A stretch of 60,504 nucleotides of DNA from Candidatus Kuenenia stuttgartensis (GCA_945865635.1 CAMBEP010000029.1:1-60504); one strand, 5' to 3'; counted from the stretch's first letter, positions 46,153 through 55,348 are shown. Numbers and translations: made by a program. The notes: generated from the sequence alone by a model not told the origin.

Positions 46153-48002
46153 TTGAGATTCGTTTCTTCAGGCGATCCAACCACTTTGGGCCTTGAGCGG
46201 ACCTTCTGCTTGAGGCCCAAACCCATTTGAGCCATCGCACGCCGGAATCCTGCATGTGTTTTTAAGAGGTTTTTGGGCGCCCCCTGAACCACTTTTTTAG
46301 GGCTTATCAGGATCACATAATCTGCTGCCAGGACCGTGGCTGAATGTCGCGTGAAGACGACCAGAGTGCGATCGCGAGCCAGCCTTCGGTAAGAATCTCT
46401 CAGGAATTCCCGCATGCTGCGAGACATGCCCGGCGACGGTTCCTCAACCAGCAAAATCGATGGGTCGTGCCACTTGCCCCTGGCCAAAGCAATCAAAAAT
46501 CGGCTGTAGAGTGTTTCTTCACCCGATTTTTCCAGGTCGATCCAGGTCTGGTAGCCATTGGGCAATCGTTGGATCATACGATGGGCGTGAACTTCTTTGG
46601 CGGCCTCAATGGCGCTCAGGAGGTCGCCTCGTGGGTCTTTGAGCGTAATATTATGGAGAATCGTGCCTGTATTGACATAGGAATCGGATCGAATCGTGCC
46701 AATCTGGAGCCGGGTGGAAGCAATCGTACAATTGCGAAGATCCACCCCATCGACAAGCACTCTGCCGGATTGTGGGTCTTCCCAGCGAGCAATCATACGC
46801 ATGAGTTTGCGCCTCTGCAAAATATCCGGGCAGACAATGGCAGTCACCTTGCGTGCTGGAATGTTTGCACTGAGAAGAATTTGCGATCGTGGATCCTCAG
46901 GCCCAAGCCCCAGCGGAAGGGACTCAATCTGAATCTTTGACCTGCATGGCTGCATTGCCACGGAGTCGCTCAGATCCCAAAGCCGCACGGAGGAACTCAA
47001 GGCGTGATGGATCGGCAGGATTTGATTCAAGCCGTCCTGGATTTCCAACCTCGGATTATGGGTTAGGTTCAAGATCAGCAACCCGGCACTTGCCAGGCAA
47101 AGCAGGGCGATTGTCGAACCGGGCGACAGGCTCTGAGCCGCTGTGCTCGCCCCTAGAAGAAAAATTACGAGCCCTAGAATTGCCAGACGGCCCCAGTTGC
47201 TGGTCTGCCGGATCGAGTCGAAGGCTGAGGAGACGCTCTGGTCCAAGCTCGACAGATTGTTGATCCATTGGATCGATGGACGCCCATTGCCAATGTCGGA
47301 ACCAACAGCCCGAGCCTGATAGGCTTCACGCATTTCTTCCTGAAACAGTTTCCGCTGGCGATCACGCTCAGGAGCCGTCTCGAGCTCGGCTTGCGATTTC
47401 GCATTCAGCGACTGACGATTCCAAAACCAAAACAGGCCACTGCCTGTCCCGATCACAATGGCCCAATCCCATCGGATCAAACCGATGAGGACCAAGCCGC
47501 CGAGGAGTCGGGCAAAGTTCAAAAACTGGCAGCGAATCTTATCGGCAACGGCCCGAGCGTATCGAGCAGACGATTGCTCGATCAGCTCTTGGGTGGTTTG
47601 GGCGGATTCCGGCGCGATCAGCATGCCGCTGGTTCTGTGCGACTCGCGAAAGAGTCGATTTCTCAGCTCTTTGGAAATGGAACTTGAGATTCGCTCAGCA
47701 TGCCAGTGGCATCGCTGGCCAAGCCAAATCCTGACAGCCAAAGCGAATACGATCAAGCCGCCAAGCTTCAGAAGCATGGGGCCTGCCGGATTTGAGTGTG
47801 AATCGGTGCCGAGCAGGACCGGGCTTGCCATGAGCCTTTGAGTGACTCCACCCAAGGCAGAAATCTGAAATAAACTGGAGGCCAGATCAACGGCAACACA
47901 TTCTGCCAATACGGCAAGAAAGGTCCAGAGCCCCAGCTTCCAGAGAATGCCTTTGTAAGTCTTGCGAAGGCCTCGTTTTAAATTGATCAGCGAATCGTTC
48001 AC
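46143..48002 (-). CDS. ABC half-transporter with a degenerate nucleotide-binding domain
   Basis: The 619-residue product has an exporter-type membrane domain with about six helices (1-330) and a C-terminal region with ABC ATPase layout (~385-600). Key motifs are lost. The Walker A position reads IVCPDILQRRKLM with no GxxGxGK(S/T). The signature position reads EKSGEETLYSR, not LSGGQ. Walker B reads ILLVEEPSPGM, with Glu for the first Asp. The switch histidine (FTRHSA) remains. Fold landmarks such as GRVLVDGVDLR and LARGKWHDPSILLVEEP are easy to see. Such a protein probably cannot hydrolyse ATP alone and may pair with another half-transporter. Start is a GTG. The product is continuous, so it is not a simple pseudogene. 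Confidence 0.75.
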   Translation of the reverse strand: MNDSLINLKRGLRKTYKGILWKLGLWTFLAVLAECVAVDLASSLFQISALGGVTQRLMASPVLLGTDSHSNPAGPMLLKLGGLIVFALAVRIWLGQRCHWHAERISSSISKELRNRLFRESHRTSGMLIAPESAQTTQELIEQSSARYARAVADKIRCQFLNFARLLGGLVLIGLIRWDWAIVIGTGSGLFWFWNRQSLNAKSQAELETAPERDRQRKLFQEEMREAYQARAVGSDIGNGRPSIQWINNLSSLDQSVSSAFDSIRQTSNWGRLAILGLVIFLLGASTAAQSLSPGSTIALLCLASAGLLILNLTHNPRLEIQDGLNQILPIHHALSSSVRLWDLSDSVAMQPCRSKIQIESLPLGLGPEDPRSQILLSANIPARKVTAIVCPDILQRRKLMRMIARWEDPQSGRVLVDGVDLRNCTIASTRLQIGTIRSDSYVNTGTILHNITLKDPRGDLLSAIEAAKEVHAHRMIQRLPNGYQTWIDLEKSGEETLYSRFLIALARGKWHDPSILLVEEPSPGMSRSMREFLRDSYRRLARDRTLVVFTRHSATVLAADYVILISPKKVVQGAPKNLLKTHAGFRRAMAQMGLGLKQKVRSRPKVVGSPEETNLNQT

Positions 48003-48068
48003 CTGAGGAAGTCTCCAATCCTGGCTAAGGTGGATACTGGAACCTCCTCCGTGCAGGCCCAGAAAGAA

Positions 48069-48890
48069 TCAGGCCAAGTCGCGATCCTCAAAGAGGATGA
48101 ATGCAAAGCAGAGAGCGACTGACGAATACATGATGCAATAGACCATGGCAGGCAAAATGTATTCCGTCCAGGGGATCATGGCACCAGTGGCGATGGATGG
48201 GCCTGCATTGAAGAATTCGAGCGATGGCAGCACAAATTCGAAGAGCCGAGCCATGAACTGAATAAGCTCGTTTACGGCCGTGTCGCCAGTGGCCTTGACG
48301 AGGATTGGTGTCAAGTGCCCAAGAAAGAATACGGTGATACACAGCACCATGTTCACCAAAATTGGCAATCGCGTGGAAATGGCCACACTGATCGCCGTCA
48401 ATAGACTGACTTCGAAGAATACAAGTGCAAGTCCTGGAAGAACTTGTAAGACCTGAGCCACTCTCTTGGCCGCAACCACTTCGCCGCCTGAACCTTCTTT
48501 AAGGTCGTAAGCGTATTTGTACCAGACCCCACCGCTGAACATGATTCCGAGAATGATCAGCATGAGCAGCACTGCGGATTCAATGCCGAAGTATTTGCCC
48601 AGCAGGAATTGTCGGCGGTTGATTGGTTTCGAGAGAAGCGTGATCGCAGTCTTGCCTTCAATTTCGTCAGCCACGGTCGAGCTGGCGGTGAGCAGGGAAA
48701 GCAGCAGGCAGACAAACGAAATGGTCGTAAGTCCTGTGTCCTTATACATTTTGATGTCTTCACCGAAGGTGAAATACGACACGAAAATCGACCAGAAAAG
48801 ATAGAAGGAAGCCAAGAAAATCAGGACGTAAAACGCCGGCTGACGGATGGCTTCCTTGAATGTGGCTCGAGCAATGACCAGAGTCTTCAT
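48069..48890 (-). CDS. ABC-2-type permease subunit
   Basis: The 273-residue product has about six membrane helices in the ABC-2 arrangement. The typical N-terminus is KTLVIARATFKEAIRQPAFYVLIF, followed by an extracytoplasmic segment and the motif DEIEGKTAITLLSKPINRRQFLLGKYFG, characteristic of gliding/Nos-type ABC-2 permeases. No ATPase gene is adjacent; the nearby ABC half-transporter is of another class. It lies 67 bp upstream of that gene, so the two might be cotranscribed. The partner ATPase must lie elsewhere in the genome. Confidence 0.8.
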   Translation of the reverse strand: MKTLVIARATFKEAIRQPAFYVLIFLASFYLFWSIFVSYFTFGEDIKMYKDTGLTTISFVCLLLSLLTASSTVADEIEGKTAITLLSKPINRRQFLLGKYFGIESAVLLMLIILGIMFSGGVWYKYAYDLKEGSGGEVVAAKRVAQVLQVLPGLALVFFEVSLLTAISVAISTRLPILVNMVLCITVFFLGHLTPILVKATGDTAVNELIQFMARLFEFVLPSLEFFNAGPSIATGAMIPWTEYILPAMVYCIMYSSVALCFAFILFEDRDLA

Positions 48891-49090
48891 AACGTTGCGA
48901 TTCCATGAAGATGAAGAGAGGCTGACTGATGAGTTCGGTATCCTTTATAGTCTAAACCTAAAACCATGGTCTCGCCAAGCCCCAAGCCGGACGAAAGCCA
49001 CATAATTCAGGTCCATGTCGCGTTAGGATCGTTACCAGCGGAAGCCTTGCGTAGGGCATTGATCCTGCTTTCATCGCTTGCAAATAGGTT
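48891..49090. other. Intergenic region before repeat B2
   Basis: No gene. This divergent region should hold the promoter of the ABC-2 permease gene. Copy B2 of repeat family B begins at 49091. Confidence 0.4.
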
Positions 49091-49213
49091 TTTGGTGTAG
49101 GCCAGGGTCCCCTGACCTGGCTCGCGCGTTCAACGATACGTTGCATTGAGAAATCGACGAACCAGCGTTATTGATCGCACGAGCCCGGTCAGGGGACCCG
49201 TGCCTACACCAAA
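49091..49213 (+). mobile_element. MITE-like repeat family B, copy B2
   Basis: The most complete copy, 123 bp. The left end TTTGGTGTAGGCC and the right end GCCTACACCAAA are inverted repeats, and inside them GGTCCCCTGACC..GGCTCGCGCG mirrors CGCACGAGCCCGGTCAGGGG. It matches 17786-17906 in reverse complement; a fragment lies at 59222-59270. Confidence 0.75.
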
Positions 49214-49389
49214 GGCTCATTCCAAATGAGTAAGTTAATCTTGGCCTGATCCTATAAGAGTATAGATTTACAAAAAAACAGGGGGGCAGGGCATTGACCC
49301 ATAGGATTGATCCTGAGAAATTAGAGTACATATCGGCTGTGGTAACACCTGGATCCGCAATTTTAAGAATATTGAAGGGGAGCGTCAGA

Positions 49390-50448
49390 ATGTCTGACTG
49401 GAAACGATTTGCAACGGATTTACCGAGGCTTGGCCTGGCCGTTTGCCTGATGGCTTTGACCGGCTGTGGCGGCGGCGGTTCTGAGGAAGCGGCTTCGACC
49501 GAAGCCCCCAAGGCTGAAGCCGGCAAGGCTGAAGGCGAAAAATCATCCACACCGACGGTCAAAGGTTTGGGTGCGACCGCCAAAGGTCGTCAGGACGGGA
49601 TTGACGCTGGGGCGGCAGGCAGTGCACCTGCGGACGAATCCGCCAATCGGAAGGCCATGATGCAGGGGCAGGGCGGCGGGCCTCCACCAGGTGCAGGCCC
49701 GGAAGTGGCTGCTGCAGGTGGCTCGGGTGCAATCTCTCCTGGTCAGCTTTCTGCTCCGGGTGGGTCAGGTGGCTATGTTCCACCAGGTGCTGGTGGGCCT
49801 CCGGGTGGTGGTCCAGGCGGACCTCCAGGTGGGGGCGGTGGTTATGTTCCACCGGGTTCTGGTGGTGCGGGGCAGGGTGCTTTTCCTGGAATGATGCCGC
49901 CGGGCGGAATGGGCGGTCCTGGTGGCTATGGGATGCCAGGTGGCGGGTCAGGATCAAGTGGTGCTGTGCTTCTCGCTCAAAATGCATTTGCCGATGGTGG
50001 AGATGCTCTCAAGACCGATGTTCCAGCCTCTGGTGGTTCAGGTGGCTCAACGGCTGACGATTTCAAAGATCCAATGAAAGCCGTGGAGAGCTTCCTCTCA
50101 GCCGTCAAGTCAAAGGATCCGGAACGTGTTGCCAGAGTGCTTTCCAGACGTGCTCCAGGCGAAGCAAAAACCGCTGCGACCAAGAAGATCCTGACCAGCG
50201 CCCTCGACCAGTCGATCACTCCGGAAGGTTTGAATGACCTGGCGAAAGTTTTTGAAGATTACACCGTCGAGAACATGAACGTAGGTAAATCAAGCGGTAG
50301 TGTGAATGTGATCATAGGTCGCAATTTGAAAAATGAAGCCGGCAAAAAGATCCTGACTCAATATGAGCGACGCATCATGCGTGTTCAGCGAGACGGCCCC
50401 ACAAACTGGAAAGTGGTCGAGTTCGGTAACAAGATTGTCAATAAATAA
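49390..50448 (+). CDS. Lipoprotein with Gly/Pro-rich linker and C-terminal DUF4878-like domain
   Basis: From the ATG at 49390, the 352-residue product has a lipoprotein signal with lipobox LTGC (Cys26). A charged Ala/Glu/Lys region follows, then about 110 residues of low complexity made mostly of Gly, Pro, Ser and Ala (units like PPGAGGPPGGGPGG and YVPPG occurring twice). The last ~125 residues are a folded alpha+beta domain (DPMKAVESFLSAVKSKDPERVARVL..NWKVVEFGNKIVN). This fits the SnoaL/DUF4878-like class that holds small ligands or serves as a scaffold. The longer frame from 49294 is rejected because GGGGAG precedes the ATG at 49390. Function is unknown; the outer face of the membrane is likely. 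Confidence 0.75.
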   Translation: MSDWKRFATDLPRLGLAVCLMALTGCGGGGSEEAASTEAPKAEAGKAEGEKSSTPTVKGLGATAKGRQDGIDAGAAGSAPADESANRKAMMQGQGGGPPPGAGPEVAAAGGSGAISPGQLSAPGGSGGYVPPGAGGPPGGGPGGPPGGGGGYVPPGSGGAGQGAFPGMMPPGGMGGPGGYGMPGGGSGSSGAVLLAQNAFADGGDALKTDVPASGGSGGSTADDFKDPMKAVESFLSAVKSKDPERVARVLSRRAPGEAKTAATKKILTSALDQSITPEGLNDLAKVFEDYTVENMNVGKSSGSVNVIIGRNLKNEAGKKILTQYERRIMRVQRDGPTNWKVVEFGNKIVNK

Positions 50449-50480
50449 TAGATTGTTGCCATCGCCCGATTCGCACAAAT

Positions 50481-50530
50481 AAAAAAAAAAGGCCCGACAA
50501 TCAAGTCAGGCCTTCTTTTATGTTTTTTTT
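50481..50530. terminator. Bidirectional intrinsic terminator
   Basis: The stem GGCCCGAC / GTCAGGCC (one mismatch) with an AATCAA loop is flanked by ten A on the left and a T-rich run on the right. It serves both the lipoprotein gene (plus) and the next gene (minus). Confidence 0.85.
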
Positions 50531-50545
50531 CAACTAACATACCGA

Positions 50546-51163
50546 TCAGGGTCCCGATGGCGAGGTTGCGGCAGGGCCGGCACAGCGCCTCAGGTGGTCT
50601 TTGTCGATATAGACCACTTCCACCTTGTTGTCTTTCAGGTTGAAAGGAATCGGGTAGTCAGACCAATAGCTTTCATCATAGTAAATGGTACACTTGTAGT
50701 GACAGTGAACCAGTTGGCAAGGCCCGGCCAGCGGATAGACCTTACAAGGGTCGACAGATTCGCCGATCTTTTCGACCAGAATCTGAACGTTGTTACGATT
50801 GGATTCGTAGATCACGTTCTGACTATGGCGCATCTTTGGAACTTTTTCCCAAACCTCAGCTTCGCTTGGGGGATCCAGGCAAGGAGAGGTGGTCGAATCG
50901 GCAGGTATTGGGTCAAGAATGGGGACCCGATCGTTTTCTTCGCGAGCAAAGTCGCGTTCGATGCGTTGTTGTTGGCTTGGCAGGATTGGCCATGCAAAAC
51001 TCCAGCCAGTGGCATGCAAAGGCGATACGTTGCGATAGACGTAGGATAACGCCCCATTGCAACCTCCCGAGCCCATTGCAAGCAATAAGAACATGGTGCC
51101 TGTCAGCAGGCCCCTGCTATTTCTGAGTCGGCTCAGGCCGCGAGTCCAAATAGGACGAAGCAT
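50546..51163 (-). CDS. Planctomycete lipoprotein of unknown function
   Basis: Started at the ATG at 51163, which has GGAGGG upstream, the 205-residue product begins with a basic N-region, a hydrophobic core (LLTGTMFLLLAMGSGGC) and a likely lipobox cysteine at 35. The mature part has five cysteines: one in DSTTSPCLDPP and four near SVDPCKVYPLAGPCQLVHCHYKC. The clustered cysteines suggest disulfides or metal binding in the periplasm. The longer frame from 51229 adds a non-signal-like leader and is rejected. I do not recognise a named family. Confidence 0.65.
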   Translation of the reverse strand: MLRPIWTRGLSRLRNSRGLLTGTMFLLLAMGSGGCNGALSYVYRNVSPLHATGWSFAWPILPSQQQRIERDFAREENDRVPILDPIPADSTTSPCLDPPSEAEVWEKVPKMRHSQNVIYESNRNNVQILVEKIGESVDPCKVYPLAGPCQLVHCHYKCTIYYDESYWSDYPIPFNLKDNKVEVVYIDKDHLRRCAGPAATSPSGP

Positions 51164-51667
51164 CGGATTGTTCCCTCCATGGAACGGTCGCGACCGATTT
51201 TCAGGGTGAGTCCCTGAAACCGACGCCATACCGGAGACTTATGATCGTTCTCTTGTGGTCAACTCCAACCACTCGAACCGTTACTTTCATAGATCGAACA
51301 AACAGGGGGTAGAAGTGAAGGAAAACCTTCGCAAATTCGTAAGAAGTTCTTTAATCGCGGTAATCTGGACATCAGGGAATTTCGAATTCTCCCTTGTAAC
51401 CAAGCGTAAAAGCCTAATTTTAGCCCGTCGCTCCTGATGGCCAGCCATACGGTGCCTTGGTCTCAATCGGCCTCTCGTTGCAAATCATTTGGCTTGTGCC
51501 TGACTCGCCCCAGTCGGTCGCAGGGCGGCTCCTGGATGGGGGAAGCGGCATTTTTCATCCTGGCCTTGATCAAGGGCAGCACAGAGAGGTCTAGTGGTGT
51601 GTATCAATGCAGAATGCCACATGGTTTGATCCATGTGGCATTCGGGCATTCGTTCTGGCTTTAGAAA
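51164..51667. other. Intergenic region
   Basis: About 500 bp between two minus-strand genes. A strong hairpin lies at 51612-51643 (entered separately). No gene or family A-D repeat was found. The short plus-strand frames show no domain. Confidence 0.5.
51612..51643 (-). terminator. Strong hairpin downstream of the BON-domain gene
   Basis: A perfect 13-bp stem (GAATGCCACATGG / CCATGTGGCATTC) with a 6-nt loop lies 25 bp past the stop of the minus-strand BON gene. There is no T tract, so it may be a stabilising 3' structure rather than a classical terminator. Confidence 0.6.
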
Positions 51668-52393
51668 TCAATAAGCAAACAGGCCGAAAGGATAAGGTGT
51701 GAAGAATGGTCGTGTGTAGTGCTTTTTGAAGTCAAGCCACCAGAGACCATCGTCCCAACGCAGGGTCACAGCACGCCAATCCATAGGAACTTCTGGGTAT
51801 GGGTGAACTGGACCGATGTTCGGCCAGGCTTGCCAAGGGTAAACCGTTGGGTAGCCGACAGCAGAGAAGTTAGGATAGGGAGCTTGGCTTGGCCAGGCAT
51901 AATTTGGCATGGCATGGGCGCCCGAAGCGTGACCGAATCCACCGGCTGTGCCATTTTCAGGGGCAGGGCCACCGGGGTCGTATCCCGAAGGAGCCACCGG
52001 TGCTGGTGCATCTTGGACGGGTGAAGAATAGGCACCGGCGTGGCCTGCATGGCCGCCCAGGGCAACATCGTATTGAACTTGTTTGATCTCTTTGGCAGGA
52101 GCGATCGTGACATTGTCAACCACGCCCGTTACGCCTGGAACTGACAAAATCATGCTTGTCAGGGCTTGCTTGCGCTCTGGCGATGTGACTGTGCCATTGA
52201 GTGTGACAACACCCTTGGAGGCTTCCACATCCAGACGCGAGCCTTTGAACTGTCCGCTCTTGCGCAGGCTGTCCACCACCGAATCGGCGACGGCTTGGTT
52301 CTGTTTGGCAACCTCCTGAGCCATGGCGGAGGTGGTGATGCCCGCTACTGCGAAAGCCAGCGCGGCGGAAATCCGTTTCATGCGACTATTCAT
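51668..52393 (-). CDS. Exported BON-domain protein
   Basis: The 241-residue product has a signal peptide (RISAALAFAVAGITTSAMA). A BON domain follows (~28-105) with the pattern VADSVVDSLRKSGQFKG..VEASKGVVTLNGTVTSPERKQALTSMILSVPGVTGVVDNVTI. The remainder is a Pro/Ala/Gly-rich tail of about 130 residues that ends in aromatic-rich PYPFGLFAY. BON domains bind phospholipids or large periplasmic complexes (OsmY type). The tail resembles those of other planctomycete BON proteins. The gene is encoded alone, with a hairpin beyond its stop. Confidence 0.85.
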   Translation of the reverse strand: MNSRMKRISAALAFAVAGITTSAMAQEVAKQNQAVADSVVDSLRKSGQFKGSRLDVEASKGVVTLNGTVTSPERKQALTSMILSVPGVTGVVDNVTIAPAKEIKQVQYDVALGGHAGHAGAYSSPVQDAPAPVAPSGYDPGGPAPENGTAGGFGHASGAHAMPNYAWPSQAPYPNFSAVGYPTVYPWQAWPNIGPVHPYPEVPMDWRAVTLRWDDGLWWLDFKKHYTRPFFTPYPFGLFAY

Positions 52394-52841
52394 CGATCCT
52401 CACCTCACCCGCGGAATAACCAGCCGTCGAACCTGACACGCGGGGTTGTTGTCAGTTTCCGACGCGGGTGGAACCTCGTCCGTGAAGGTGTCCAGGCCCA
52501 TCCATGTTTTCAGTTCCAATTGATCCCACGACCCTCTGACGGATTAGTCTGGTGATCATCTGCACTCTTCATCGGCCTTAAACTGCTCACCATGCAAGAG
52601 GAATTGCAACGAAAGAATTTGGACTCTAACGATTGCGCCGGTCGTATCTGTTTTGCAGGTTCAAGGCCCCCACTGCAACCCGGCCCTGATCTTTTCACAA
52701 AACTCTTGAGAATCGTGGCCCAAGGCCGTAATCTGCTTACAGTCTTCAGGCTTTTTTTTGACCCGGCGGGTCGTTCCGCAAAAGAGCCTTTCTCGAGTCA
52801 TGGTCCCAAAAAAAGCTGGAAAACCAAGGAACTAAACGCGT
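52394..52841. other. Divergent intergenic region
   Basis: No gene or repeat recognised. It separates the BON gene from the oxidoreductase gene and must hold both promoters. A weak AAGGA precedes the downstream ATG. Confidence 0.4.
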
Positions 52842-53987
52842 ATGTCCGCACAAAAACCGCTTCGAGTGGCCATTATTGGCCTTGGTTTCGGCGCCGAGTT
52901 CATCCCGATTTATCAGAACTATCCCGGCGCGGAAATGTATGCCATTTGCCGGCGCGACACCAAGGGCCTGAACGAGGCTGGCGACAAATACAACATTGCT
53001 GTTCGATATACAGACTATCAGCAAGTCCTGGACGACCCCAACATCGACGCCGTGCACATCAACAGCCCGATTCCCGACCACGGCTGGATGAGCGTGGCCG
53101 CGCTCAAAGCGGGCAAGCACGTCGCCTGCACAGTGCCCATGGGAACATCGGTAGAAGAGTGTCGGGCCATTGTCGAGGCTCAAAGAGCCAGCGGCAAGGT
53201 TTATATGATGATGGAAACCGTGGTCTATAGCCGCGAGTATCTTTACGTCAAGGACCTGTATGACAAAGGCGTTCTGGGCCGACTGCAATTTCTCAGAGGC
53301 AGCCACATGCAGGATATGGACGGCTGGCCGAACTATTGGCCGGGCCTGCCACCCATGTGGTATGCCACCCACTGCGTGAGCCCGTGTCTGGCGATTGTTT
53401 CGGAACCCGGCAAGCCTGCACATGCCGATAGTGTGGTTTGCCACGGTTCTGGCCGAATTTCTGAAGAGCTGATTGGCAATTACGGAAGCCCGTTTGCCAT
53501 TGAGTCGGCCACGTTTAAGATCAAGGGGTCGGATGTGGTGGCCGAAGTCACAAGAAGCCTCTTCGATACGGCCCGCCAGTATCGTGAAAGCTTCGATGCC
53601 TATGGCTCCAAGGCTTCCTTTGAGTGGCAACTGGCGGAAAATCAGCAGCCGCTGATACATACCAAGAGCTCGACTCAAAAGCCGATCCCAGAACCAGAAA
53701 TCGCTCAGGAAACTTCGGTTCCGGACTTTGCCCGCCTCCTGCCCGAAGGCATTCAGAAATTTACCATGCCCGCAGCCATTCAGGATGCCGATCACCTCAG
53801 CTTCCTACAGGGCGGCGGCCACGGTGGCAGCCACCCTCACCTGGTCCATGCTTTTGTTCAGGCTGTGCTGGGCCACAAAGCGGCTTTCCCTGATGCAGAA
53901 ACGTCAGCCAACTGGACCATGGTTGGGATTTGCGCCCATGAATCCGCCATGAGTGGCGGCGACCGTGTGGATATTCCCAATTTCTGA
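52842..53987 (+). CDS. Gfo/Idh/MocA-family oxidoreductase with an altered EKP motif
   Basis: The 381-residue product has the NAD(P)-binding N-terminus VAIIGLGFGAEF (9-20) and the family's DAVHINSPIPDHG helix-strand pair. In most members the next motif is EKP, whose lysine is catalytic. Here the segment reads HVACTVPMGTSVEECRAI, with no lysine. The C-terminal domain contains HGGSHPHLVHAFVQA, which may hold a catalytic histidine or a metal site. This matches a planctomycete-rich subgroup that may act on a different substrate or have lost redox activity. The gene is alone, followed by a terminator. Confidence 0.82.
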   Translation: MSAQKPLRVAIIGLGFGAEFIPIYQNYPGAEMYAICRRDTKGLNEAGDKYNIAVRYTDYQQVLDDPNIDAVHINSPIPDHGWMSVAALKAGKHVACTVPMGTSVEECRAIVEAQRASGKVYMMMETVVYSREYLYVKDLYDKGVLGRLQFLRGSHMQDMDGWPNYWPGLPPMWYATHCVSPCLAIVSEPGKPAHADSVVCHGSGRISEELIGNYGSPFAIESATFKIKGSDVVAEVTRSLFDTARQYRESFDAYGSKASFEWQLAENQQPLIHTKSSTQKPIPEPEIAQETSVPDFARLLPEGIQKFTMPAAIQDADHLSFLQGGGHGGSHPHLVHAFVQAVLGHKAAFPDAETSANWTMVGICAHESAMSGGDRVDIPNF

Positions 53988-54021
53988 TCGTTTTTTTTGG
54001 GATGTTGGATCGAAACGACGA

Positions 54022-54062
54022 TGGCCGGAAGTTGTTTTAAAAAGCAACTTCCGGCCATTTTA
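54022..54062 (+). terminator. Intrinsic terminator after the oxidoreductase gene
   Basis: A perfect 13-bp stem TGGCCGGAAGTTG / CAACTTCCGGCCA with a 10-nt loop is followed by TTTT. It may also serve the convergent permease gene. Confidence 0.85.
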
Positions 54063-54113
54063 GGAACAGGCAAAGAGTATAGTGTTTCTAAATCGTGAGC
54101 TTGTCAAAACGAG

Positions 54114-55277
54114 TCATAATTCGCGGAGCGATGCGATTACATCTTTGTTAATGGCTTTTAGGGCAGGGAAAAGGCCGCCCAGCACGCCCATGGCCATTGT
54201 CATGGCAAATGCAACGCCCATGACGAGTGGGCCGAATCGGAAGTTTACGGTGACTTCACTAAACGTATTGGAATTGACCGTACCGAACGACAAAACGGTC
54301 AGGGGCAAAGTGAGCAGCAGGCCAACGATGCCACCGATGGTGCAGAGAATCACGGATTCGCCCAGAAACGAGATCAAAACATCCCTGCGTGAAAAGCCCA
54401 AAGCACGCATGGTGCCAATTTCGCGGGTGCGGCTGGCCACTGCGCCAAACATGGTATTGGCGGCAGCAAACATGGCTCCAATGGTCAGGAGCACAGCGAT
54501 CAGCGAGCCAAACACCTTGAGGAATGTGCTGGATTGCTGCTGCTTGTTGAAATAGTCCTGCTCGGATTGGGCCAGGAGTTTGTATTCAACATCGTTGTTG
54601 ATCCTGTTCCGGATTTCATCCATTTCTGACGGGCTTGCGGCTCGGATCTGAACACTCGAAACGGAACCCTCGCGAGAGATATTGCGTTCCAGATCTTTGC
54701 GATCCACCCAGATTTCACTTTCTGCTGATCCTCCACCCGCCCGAAACAAGCCCACGACTTTATAGCTTTCTTTTTCACCAACTTTTAGGGTGTCGCCCAG
54801 ATTGCTGTTCTTGAATCGCCCGGAGAGTCGCTCGCTAACAATGGCTTCGCCCTTGCCCGATTGTAGGTCCCTTCCAACGGTGATTTTGAAATCGCGACGC
54901 AGCTTGCGGCCAACCGGGTCGAGGCCTCGCACGATCAAATTTGTGCGTGTCCCGTTGGATCGTTCCATGACCGGAATATTCAAAAGCTCGCGAGAGACCA
55001 GAACACCCTGTTCCGGATCTTTGGCCACCCCCTTCAAGGTGATCATGGTATCAGCTTTATCAAGCTCAAAACCGCCATCAGTTTCATTGGTGGAGCCTTT
55101 CCTGAGCACAATCAGGTCAAGCGGATCGCCAGAGACATCCAGGCTGTGCTGCAAGCCTTCCACCATGCTGAACAGGATACAGCTCGACCAGACGATCAAG
55201 GCTGTTCCCGCTACGGTCATGAGGGTGGTCCCACGACGCACCCAGAGGTTACGCAAATTGTATTTCAGGGGCACCAT
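54114..55277 (-). CDS. MacB-like ABC permease, second of a pair
   Basis: The 387-residue product has the FtsX/MacB layout: one N-terminal membrane helix (VRRGTTLMTVAGTALIVWSSCILF), a large periplasmic domain (~50-260) and three C-terminal helices. The conserved SRTREIGTMRALGFSRRDV loop, which contacts the ATPase, is present. It is last of a four-gene set (adaptor, ATPase, permease, permease) on the minus strand. The set resembles MacAB-type or lipoprotein-type exporters with two different permeases. The substrate is unknown. Confidence 0.85.
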   Translation of the reverse strand: MVPLKYNLRNLWVRRGTTLMTVAGTALIVWSSCILFSMVEGLQHSLDVSGDPLDLIVLRKGSTNETDGGFELDKADTMITLKGVAKDPEQGVLVSRELLNIPVMERSNGTRTNLIVRGLDPVGRKLRRDFKITVGRDLQSGKGEAIVSERLSGRFKNSNLGDTLKVGEKESYKVVGLFRAGGGSAESEIWVDRKDLERNISREGSVSSVQIRAASPSEMDEIRNRINNDVEYKLLAQSEQDYFNKQQQSSTFLKVFGSLIAVLLTIGAMFAAANTMFGAVASRTREIGTMRALGFSRRDVLISFLGESVILCTIGGIVGLLLTLPLTVLSFGTVNSNTFSEVTVNFRFGPLVMGVAFAMTMAMGVLGGLFPALKAINKDVIASLREL

Positions 55278-55348
55278 GGGAATGAGACTTTCATGAAATC
55301 GTATTCAGGGGGTTCCGTATTGCAATCAGAATCAACGACAAGATGCGG

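Noticed and set aside
51437..51664. A 75-residue plus-strand ORF
   Set aside because: It has no ribosome-binding site, no domain, and runs through a hairpin beyond the BON gene.
52746..53795. Minus-strand ORF of 349 residues over the Gfo/Idh/MocA gene
   Set aside because: It is antisense to a well-supported oxidoreductase, with no domain; a coding shadow.
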